Assembly (NCBI GenBank): GCA_934692665.1
Contig: CAKUUG010000003.1
Coordinates: forward strand, 1-64,000
Origin: an uncultured Candidatus Melainabacteria bacterium
GTDB lineage: Bacteria; Cyanobacteriota; Vampirovibrionia; Gastranaerophilales; Gastranaerophilaceae
Direction of reading: 5' to 3'
DNA length: 64,000 bases
The position numbers were made by a program, and so were the translations under genes. Position 1 is the stretch's first letter; each line of letters starts with the position of its first letter. Positions 57,814-64,000 of the stretch are shown here, piece by piece. Below the pieces are notes generated by a model, which worked only from the letters and a program-made list of their open reading frames with translations, did no database searches and was not told the DNA's origin.

Positions 57814-60800
57814 ATGTCTTTTGATAATATAAATTTTTCTTGTATAAACAATTTTTTAAATAACAACTCAAAAGGAAATATTGTTCTATCCGGACTTTTG
57901 AGTCCTTTTGATTTGTTTTTAATCAGCTATATTAAAAAAACAGGCAAAAAAATCCTCTATGTCACACCCGATGAACAATCTGCACTCAAAAACCAAAAAG
58001 ACTTGGAAAATCTTCTCAATATAGATTCACAAGTCATTCCGAACCAAGAGATAAGTTTTTATTCTGAATTAGAAAAAAATTACTATATTTATCAAGAACA
58101 GATAAACACTTTATTATCAAAGCCGGATGTGGTTTTTGCCCCTGTTAAATCTTTGCTTGAAAAATTTAATAACGAAAATTTCTACAAAAACAACATCGTT
58201 GACCTAAAAAAAGGCGACACAGTCGATTATTCAAAAATCACAGCAAAGCTTGTTTTAATGGGCTACAAAAGAGTAACGACAGTATCTGATATTGGAGAAT
58301 TTGCTCTAAGGGGCGATATTTTGGACATTTATGCCCTAAATTCAAACCCTTATAGAATAGAGTTTTTTGCTGACACAATAGAGGACATCAGACTTTTCAA
58401 TCCTCAAAGTCAAAAAAGTTTTAAAAACGTAGAACAAGCCCGAATTTTGCCTTTGTACAAATTTATTTTGAATGATAACAACAAACAAAATTTCAAAAAT
58501 AAAATTTCAAAAATAAAAGACGAAAACGAATTTTCTTCCAAAATAAAAGAAGAATTAATAGAAAAAATCGAAGAAACCGGCTATTTTGAAGGGATTGAGT
58601 ATTATCAAAATTATTTTTTAGATGAAGATTTTTCGATTTTGGATTTTTTAAATGATTATATTGTGATTTTTAAAGAAAGTACTCAAATCTACTCAAAATA
58701 CGAATATTATGATGATTTTTTCAATCAAAATTACAAAGACGCTCTCAGTTCAAACTTCAAACTTCCTCTTGAAAAACTAAATCATTTTCCGATTGATTTT
58801 TTTAAAGAAAAAATCAAAAAATTCAAAGTTTTTTCAATAGACAATTTTTTAAACGATGATTATGACAAAATCATTGAATTTTCAATGTCTTTGCCTCCAA
58901 TTTTTTCATCAAACATAAAAGATATCTCAAAATTAATCAAAAAATCATTAAATGAAAACTACAAAATCCACATCTGCACAAATTTTCCTTCACGTTTAAA
59001 AGAAATTTTTGATGAAGTAGAAATTTTTTCTGATGACATTATTTACCACCCTGATATTTCTACAGGGGGTGCAATTTCAGAAGACGAAAAAATATCCCAA
59101 GACAAAATCCTCATTTTGTCCGATAAAGAGCTGTTTAACAAACATTCTAGAGATATTACAATAAAAAAATACTCTTCAAACAAACAATCTGCAGATTTTA
59201 TTGATTCAATCAATGATATAAAAATAGGCGAATATGTCGTTCATTCTATCCACGGAATAGGCATCTATAACGGTATAACAAAACAAATTATTGACGATAT
59301 TCAAAAAGATTACTTAGAAATTCAATTCCAAGGTTCAGACAAACTGTTCATGCCGGCTGAACAAATAAATCTTCTTTGTCGTTATCGAGGTTCAAACACT
59401 GCACCAAAATTGTCCAAAATGGGCGGAACTTCTTGGGAAAATATTAAAGCAAAAGCAAAAAAAGAAGTTGAACTCGTTGCGTATGATTTATTGGATTTGT
59501 ATGCAAAAAGAAAAATTGCACAAGGAATAGAATTTTTGCCGGATACTCCTTGGCAAAATGAAATGGAAGACAATTTCGAATACACTGAAACAATAGACCA
59601 AATGAAAGCAATAAATGATGTCAAAGCCGACATGGAACAATCAAAACCAATGGATAGACTCGTTTGTGCTGATGTTGGTTTCGGAAAAACAGAAATCGCC
59701 CTAAGGGCTATATTCAAAGCAATTATGAGCGGATATCAGGCAGCTTTTATTGCCCCGACCACGATTCTTACTATGCAACATTTTGAAACATTAAAAGAAA
59801 GATTTGAGCCTTTTAATGTGGAAATCGGGTTGCTGAACAGATTTTGCAGCAAAAAAGAACAAAAACAACTTATAGAAAAAATCAACAATGGCACATTGGA
59901 TATCGTCGTTGCAACGCATAGATTGTTATCAGAAGACATAAAATTCAAAAAATTGGGGCTTTTGGTTATCGACGAAGAACACAAATTTGGCGTTCGTCAC
60001 AAAGAAAAACTAAAAAAATTCAAAGAAAATATTGATGTTTTATCTCTCAGTGCAACACCAATCCCCAGAACGCTAAATATGGCACTGTCCGGAATAAAAG
60101 ACTTGTCTGTTATTAATACGCCGCCCAAAAACAGATTGCCAATCAAAACTTATGTCGGAGAATTTTCAAAAACATACGTAAAAAATGCAATCAACCAAGA
60201 ACTCCAACGTGACGGGCAGGTTTTTTATTTGTATAACAGGGTAGAAACAATAAATCGCTTCAAACAAACTCTGGAAGAAATAGTCCCAAATGCCAGAATC
60301 ATGACTGCCCATGGACAAATGCATGAAAAAGAATTGGAAGAAGTTATATGCAAATTTTTAAACAAAGAATTTGATGTTCTTTTGTCTACAACAATAATAG
60401 AATCAGGGCTTGATATTCCAAATGCCAATACAATAATAATCCATGATGCGGACAAATTTGGTCTTGCACAATTGTATCAATTGAGAGGCAGAGTAGGAAG
60501 AAGCGATAGACAAGCATATTGTTTTTGTTTTTATAAAAAATCAAAAGAATTAAATGAACAAGCAAGAAAAAGGCTTGAAAGTATAAAAGACTTTACAAAT
60601 CTAGGCAGCGGATACCAAATCGCTCTTCGGGATATAGAAATAAGAGGAGTCGGGAATATACTCGGAACTTCTCAACATGGACAAATGGTGGCAGTAGGCT
60701 TTGATACTTATTGTAATTTGCTTAAAGAATGTATAGAAGATATCAAACACAAGCAAAACAAAAACCCATACGATACTGCATACAAAATCAAAAAAGAACC

Positions 60801-61287
60801 TACTATAGTCGATATAAAAATAAGTGCCTACATTCCTGATGATTGGGCACAAACGTATGAACAAAAGATTTTAGAATACAAAAGATTGTCAGACGCTTCT
60901 ACCTTGTCAGAATTGGAAAATATGGAATTGAATTTCAAAGACAGATTTTCAAAAATTCCTGAATGTGTGGAAAATTTGATTAAATTGATTAAGTTAAGAA
61001 TCATTGCAACAAGCGCAGGAATTATTTCTATCCGCCAAAATGGTGACCAAATAAGGATAAACACACCTTACAATATGCAAGAATGGTTTATTTTGAAATC
61101 CAAAATGAACAAAAAAACCGCACAGTTTTTCACTTTTTCACAACCACCAAAAAATCAAGCAAAAACAAAAGGTATTCTTCTTATGAACAAAAATGAAGAC
61201 GATTTTGATGAAATATTTAACAAAATGGCAAATTTGTTTTATGATATTACTGAGATAATAATGAATTTTAATCAAAACACTAGATAA
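57814..61287 (+). CDS. mfd: Transcription-repair coupling factor Mfd
   Basis: This 1157-residue DNA translocase removes RNA polymerase stalled at lesions and recruits UvrA. An N-terminal UvrB-like module (1-340, SDIGEFALRGDILDIYAL), a RNA-polymerase-interaction domain beginning IGEYVVHSIHGIGIYNGI (about 470), RecG-like helicase motifs CADVGFGKTEIALRAIFKA (Walker A), IAPTTILTMQHF, VIDEEHKFGVRHKEKLK (DEEH), SATPIPRTLNMAL, STTIIESGLDIPNAN and QLYQLRGRVGRSDRQAY, and a C-terminal TRCF domain are present. Length matches Mfd (about 1150). It is the third gene of an operon and is followed by a lipoprotein PPIase. Confidence 0.96.
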   Translation: MSFDNINFSCINNFLNNNSKGNIVLSGLLSPFDLFLISYIKKTGKKILYVTPDEQSALKNQKDLENLLNIDSQVIPNQEISFYSELEKNYYIYQEQINTLLSKPDVVFAPVKSLLEKFNNENFYKNNIVDLKKGDTVDYSKITAKLVLMGYKRVTTVSDIGEFALRGDILDIYALNSNPYRIEFFADTIEDIRLFNPQSQKSFKNVEQARILPLYKFILNDNNKQNFKNKISKIKDENEFSSKIKEELIEKIEETGYFEGIEYYQNYFLDEDFSILDFLNDYIVIFKESTQIYSKYEYYDDFFNQNYKDALSSNFKLPLEKLNHFPIDFFKEKIKKFKVFSIDNFLNDDYDKIIEFSMSLPPIFSSNIKDISKLIKKSLNENYKIHICTNFPSRLKEIFDEVEIFSDDIIYHPDISTGGAISEDEKISQDKILILSDKELFNKHSRDITIKKYSSNKQSADFIDSINDIKIGEYVVHSIHGIGIYNGITKQIIDDIQKDYLEIQFQGSDKLFMPAEQINLLCRYRGSNTAPKLSKMGGTSWENIKAKAKKEVELVAYDLLDLYAKRKIAQGIEFLPDTPWQNEMEDNFEYTETIDQMKAINDVKADMEQSKPMDRLVCADVGFGKTEIALRAIFKAIMSGYQAAFIAPTTILTMQHFETLKERFEPFNVEIGLLNRFCSKKEQKQLIEKINNGTLDIVVATHRLLSEDIKFKKLGLLVIDEEHKFGVRHKEKLKKFKENIDVLSLSATPIPRTLNMALSGIKDLSVINTPPKNRLPIKTYVGEFSKTYVKNAINQELQRDGQVFYLYNRVETINRFKQTLEEIVPNARIMTAHGQMHEKELEEVICKFLNKEFDVLLSTTIIESGLDIPNANTIIIHDADKFGLAQLYQLRGRVGRSDRQAYCFCFYKKSKELNEQARKRLESIKDFTNLGSGYQIALRDIEIRGVGNILGTSQHGQMVAVGFDTYCNLLKECIEDIKHKQNKNPYDTAYKIKKEPTIVDIKISAYIPDDWAQTYEQKILEYKRLSDASTLSELENMELNFKDRFSKIPECVENLIKLIKLRIIATSAGIISIRQNGDQIRINTPYNMQEWFILKSKMNKKTAQFFTFSQPPKNQAKTKGILLMNKNEDDFDEIFNKMANLFYDITEIIMNFNQNTR

Positions 61288-61298
61288 CAGGAGGAAAA

Positions 61299-62474
61299 AT
61301 GAAGTTTACAAAATTGGCAGCAACCCTATTATGCTCAGTTGCATTATTATGCGGTTGCACAAAAAATACCGATGTAGTATTAAAAGTAAACGATGCACAA
61401 ATCACCAGAGGTGAATTTTATGGTGATTTTGAAAAATTGAAAGATGTACAACTCAAACAACTAAAATCGAGCTCGCCTGAAGAAAAGAACTTCATAGCCC
61501 TAAGCCTAAAAGAAAGATACACAAACGATACAATCGTAAGAACTCTTTTAAAAGGTGAATTTGAAAAAAGAAAAATAGAAGCAACAGAAGAAGAAATTGC
61601 TGCAAAACAAAAAGACATAATTCAAAAAATAGGTTCTGAAGAAGAATTCAAAAAAATTCTAAAAGAAAACAATATTACAAAAGAACGTTTGCATAGCGAC
61701 CTTGCAAACGAAGTAAAAATCGACAAATTAGCTCAACAACTAGCTCCAAAAACAATTTCTGATAAAGATGTACAAGCTTTCTACAATCAAAACAAAGAAC
61801 AATTTAAAACACCGGAAACTGTTCATGCTTATCACATTTTGTTCAACACAAACCCTGAAGAAATAAAAAGAGCAATCGTTGACGCTGATAAAGAAGCAAA
61901 ACTGTCTAATGCTGAAATAGAAGCAAAAGTCAAAGCTGAAGTAGCTTCTCAAGAAAAATTGTTTAACGAAGTTTATGCAAAAGTACAAAAAAATCCAAAA
62001 TCATTTGAATCTTTAGCAAAACAATACTCAAAAGACCCCGGAACAAAAGACAAAGGTGGAGATTTGGGTTATATTCAAAGAGCTGACCTTGTAAAAGAAT
62101 TTGGCGACGTTGCTTTTTCACAAAAAGTTGGCACAATTTCAAAAACAAAATCCCCATTCGGCGAACATATTATTTATGTTACAGACAAAAAACAAGCCGG
62201 CGTTCAACCATTGGCAAATATTAAAGAAAATTTGAAAGAATATTTAGAACAAAATTCTAAAACAGCAGCTTTAAGAAATCTTGTTGAAAACTTGCAAAAA
62301 AGTGCAAAAATTGAATACGTTGATGAAAGCATAAAACCTGAATCAATAAAAAAAGATTTAGAAGAAGCACAGCAAAAATTCATTGAAGCACAAAGAAAAA
62401 AAACAATTCCTGAATCTAAAATGAAAACTTTGTACGAAATGAAAGAAAAGCAAAAACAGGAAGAAAAGAAATAA
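61299..62474 (+). CDS. Lipoprotein peptidyl-prolyl isomerase, SurA/PrsA type
   Basis: The 391-residue exported chaperone has a lipobox LLCGC (Cys 20) after MKFTKLAATLLCSVALLCG, so it should be lipid-anchored. A SurA_N-like helical domain (25-165, VNDAQITRGEFYGDFEKL) precedes a parvulin domain (about 170-305: VHAYHILFNT, YAKVQKNPKSFESLAKQYSK, GGDLGYIQRADLVKEFGDVAF). A charged helical tail ends in KEKQKQEEKK. It assists folding of exported proteins. GGAGG lies before the ATG. A strong terminator follows. Confidence 0.92.
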   Translation: MKFTKLAATLLCSVALLCGCTKNTDVVLKVNDAQITRGEFYGDFEKLKDVQLKQLKSSSPEEKNFIALSLKERYTNDTIVRTLLKGEFEKRKIEATEEEIAAKQKDIIQKIGSEEEFKKILKENNITKERLHSDLANEVKIDKLAQQLAPKTISDKDVQAFYNQNKEQFKTPETVHAYHILFNTNPEEIKRAIVDADKEAKLSNAEIEAKVKAEVASQEKLFNEVYAKVQKNPKSFESLAKQYSKDPGTKDKGGDLGYIQRADLVKEFGDVAFSQKVGTISKTKSPFGEHIIYVTDKKQAGVQPLANIKENLKEYLEQNSKTAALRNLVENLQKSAKIEYVDESIKPESIKKDLEEAQQKFIEAQRKKTIPESKMKTLYEMKEKQKQEEKK

Positions 62475-62481
62475 AAACCGA

Positions 62482-62508
62482 AAAACCGCCCTATTTAGGC
62501 GGTTTTTT
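62482..62508 (+). terminator. Rho-independent terminator after the PPIase gene
   Basis: AAAACCGCC pairs with GGCGGTTTT around CTATTTA, followed by a T run. It is a textbook example and ends the operon starting at 53220. Confidence 0.9.
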
Positions 62509-62526
62509 AATCACAAAGGAAAAAAT

Positions 62527-62994
62527 ATGGGACAAATAATCACTAAAGAAGAATTAAAAAAAGTAATAGAAAACCTAAAAAAACAAAATAAAAAAACAGT
62601 ATTTACAAACGGATGTTTCGACATTTTGCACATTGGACACACAAGATATCTAAAAGCCTCTAAAAACTGTGGCGATGTTCTTGTTGTGGGGCTAAATTCT
62701 GATACTTCAGTAAAAAAAATAAAAGGCGAATCTCGACCCATTAATTCCCAAAACGATAGAGCAGAAATACTTTCTGAACTGAATTTTGTTGATTATGTAG
62801 TTATTTTTGATGAAACATCGCCTTCTGATTTGATTGATTTTATAAAACCTGATATCTATACAAAAGGTGCAGACTATACAATAGAAACACTTCCGGAAGC
62901 TCCTGTTGTCAAAAAAAACAACATAGAAGTTCATTTTATAAAATTTGTTGAAGGAAAATCAACAACATCGGTCATTGAAAAAATAAGCAAATAG
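62527..62994 (+). CDS. rfaE2: D-glycero-beta-D-manno-heptose 1-phosphate adenylyltransferase
   Basis: The 155-residue nucleotidyltransferase is the stand-alone HldE C-terminal domain. It has the adenylyl-transfer motif FTNGCFDILHIGHTRYL (about 22-38, HIGH), VVGLNSDTSVKKIKGESRPI, DRAEIL and TKGADYTIETLPEAPVV. It makes ADP-heptose for the lipopolysaccharide inner core, evidence for an LPS-type outer membrane; ADP-heptose is also a host immune signal. AAAGGA lies before the ATG. The partner kinase (HldA) is not in the window. Confidence 0.94.
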   Translation: MGQIITKEELKKVIENLKKQNKKTVFTNGCFDILHIGHTRYLKASKNCGDVLVVGLNSDTSVKKIKGESRPINSQNDRAEILSELNFVDYVVIFDETSPSDLIDFIKPDIYTKGADYTIETLPEAPVVKKNNIEVHFIKFVEGKSTTSVIEKISK

Positions 62995-63018
62995 TTTCAA
63001 AAACTAAAATCAACTATA

Positions 63019-63049
63019 TTGACCATGATTTTTATTTTTAGTTTATAAT
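63019..63049 (+). promoter_or_regulatory. Promoter of tig
   Basis: TTGACC (63019-63024) and TATAAT (63044-63049) are 19 bases apart, slightly longer than ideal. It precedes tig, which has a GAGAGGTG ribosome binding site. Confidence 0.6.
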
Positions 63050-63082
63050 ATATTGTAGTAATAATTTATAATGAGAGGTGCC

Positions 63083-64000
63083 ATGACAAATACGGTTAAA
63101 ATTGATGACAAAAACATTGCAACAATAGAAATGACAATAGATTCAGCTATTGCAAAAAATTTATACGATAATACACTTAGAGCTTATGGAGCAAATATCA
63201 ACATTGCAGGCTTCAGAAAAGGAAAAGCACCTGCTAACATAGTTGAAAAATATGTTGGTGCTGATAGAATCAAAGGTGAAGTTATTGATAGAATTTTTCC
63301 ATCTGAATTTCAAAAAACTGTTCAAGAAAACAAATTAAACATTGCATTTCGTCCTGCAATCGAAGAAGTTGATTTTGAAATTGGAAAAGATTTGAAAATC
63401 AAAGCAACTGTAGAATTAAAACCGGAAGTCAAACTCGGCGACATAAAAGATGTTGAAGTAGAATATACTGAATTTAAAAACCCTGAAAATGCTCTTGATG
63501 AAGAATTGAACCAAACACAAAGACGTTTTTCAACTTTAGAAACAGTAGATAGAGAATCAACAAAAGAAGATACCGTCGTGTTTGATTTTGAAGGATTTGT
63601 TGGCGATGAAAAAATTGAACATGGAGATGCTAAAAATTATACTTTAGATCTTGCTAATTCAAACTTCATCCCCGGTTTTGCAGAAGGTTTAGTTGGACAC
63701 AAAGCAGGAGAAGAATTTACAATCAATGTAAAATTCCCTGAAGAATACCACGAAGACAAACTTAAAGGAGCAGATGCTCAATTCAAAATTAAATTGCACG
63801 AAGTAAAAACAAGAAAACTTCCTGAAATAAATGACGAATTGGCTAAAAAAGCAGGAAAAGACACTCTTGAAGCTCTAAAAGAAGATATCAAAAAATACTT
63901 AGAAGCTGTTGAAACAAACAAAAACAATGCAACAAAATCAGAAGCAATCTTCAACAAAATCTACGAAACATCTGAAGTAAAAGTTCAAGACACAATGCTT
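63083..64000 (+). CDS. tig: Trigger factor, partial
   Basis: The first 306 codons of trigger factor are present; the gene continues past the right edge. The ribosome-binding N-domain contains the signature NIAGFRKGKAPANIVEKYVG (about 44-63), matching GFRxGKxP that docks to L23. The FKBP-like PPIase domain (about 150-240) includes DTVVFDFEGFVGDE, FIPGFAEGLVGHKAGEEF. The C-terminal chaperone arms begin with LPEINDELAKKAGKDTLEAL. It is the first chaperone to meet nascent chains. GAGAGGTG precedes the ATG. In many bacteria clpP and clpX follow, just outside this window. Confidence 0.95.
   Translation, partial: MTNTVKIDDKNIATIEMTIDSAIAKNLYDNTLRAYGANINIAGFRKGKAPANIVEKYVGADRIKGEVIDRIFPSEFQKTVQENKLNIAFRPAIEEVDFEIGKDLKIKATVELKPEVKLGDIKDVEVEYTEFKNPENALDEELNQTQRRFSTLETVDRESTKEDTVVFDFEGFVGDEKIEHGDAKNYTLDLANSNFIPGFAEGLVGHKAGEEFTINVKFPEEYHEDKLKGADAQFKIKLHEVKTRKLPEINDELAKKAGKDTLEALKEDIKKYLEAVETNKNNATKSEAIFNKIYETSEVKVQDTML

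Noticed and set aside
59382..59717. Antisense ORF in mfd and other shadow ORFs of 60-160 codons
   Set aside because: They overlap well-supported genes in other frames, lack ribosome binding sites and have the Ser/Phe/Cys-rich composition of shadow frames in AT-rich DNA.
1..64000. CRISPR array, prophage, integron or IS element
   Set aside because: No regularly spaced direct repeats, integrase, transposase or phage structural gene was seen by eye; repeats found are within coding genes or promoter elements.

Overview
The window is AT-rich, densely coding DNA from a diderm bacterium. The best fit is the Cyanobacteria-related Vampirovibrionia/Melainabacteria lineage, and specifically something like a gut Gastranaerophilales. 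This placement is inference from gene content: a cyanobacterial-type SigA/RpoD, SLH-domain envelope protein, heptose adenylyltransferase (RfaE2), PdxJ, retractable type IV pili (PilT, fused PilM-PilN, PilO), FliM/FliN and Cys-rich pseudopilin-like proteins. No phage, integrase, IS element, rRNA operon or CRISPR array was seen.

Layout. 1-1494 (minus): fliM, fliN and the start of an FtsZ/tubulin-like gene lacking the usual N-terminus. 1598-3577: a UvrD/PcrA-type helicase. 3608-10603: an accessory redox block with a minus-strand operon (alpha/beta hydrolase, exported DXS-like transketolase, chimeric carboxymuconolactone-decarboxylase/cupin protein, two Cys-containing FMN reductases, flavodoxin remnant), a scar of broken aldo-keto reductase, response regulator and histidine kinase genes, a QueD-like protein and a LysR regulator. 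10604-18809: acetyltransferase, a kinase-fold protein that looks like an effector, tRNA-Ser, hcp with a C_GCAxxG_C_C partner, a secreted GH13 enzyme and an acyltransferase. 18826-27695: pilT, a GGDEF/HD-GYP-like protein, mnmD-rpoD, rlmB, pilMN-pilO-secG. 27704-36929: small secreted proteins, LysM and XRE proteins, pth, MATE, glcD-like, SLH protein, MacB-like permease. 36969-42521: recF, PfkB kinase, rqcP, SRP RNA, recJ. 42633-49565: NfeD-flotillin pair, a lethal-factor-like metalloprotease, a repeat protein, ribH, a PIG-L-like pseudoenzyme, ogt. 49791-51541: MarR-cupin module with paired operators, two gene remnants and tRNA-Asp. 51620-64000: rplU-rpmA, pdxJ, a 1252-residue zinc-ribbon/AAA/TPR protein, PlsC, mfd, a lipoprotein PPIase, rfaE2 and partial tig.

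Most of the window is housekeeping. The items most worth a second look are: (i) the kinase-fold protein and the lethal-factor-like protease, both candidate host-interaction proteins; (ii) the exported DXS-like operon with a shared LysR-type box; (iii) the large zinc-ribbon/AAA/TPR signalling protein; (iv) the truncated FtsZ-like gene next to fliN; and (v) a recurrent promoter layout in which the -10 hexamer ends 6-7 bases before the ATG, with no Shine-Dalgarno sequence. The last point predicts leaderless mRNAs for many genes here and was used to choose several starts.
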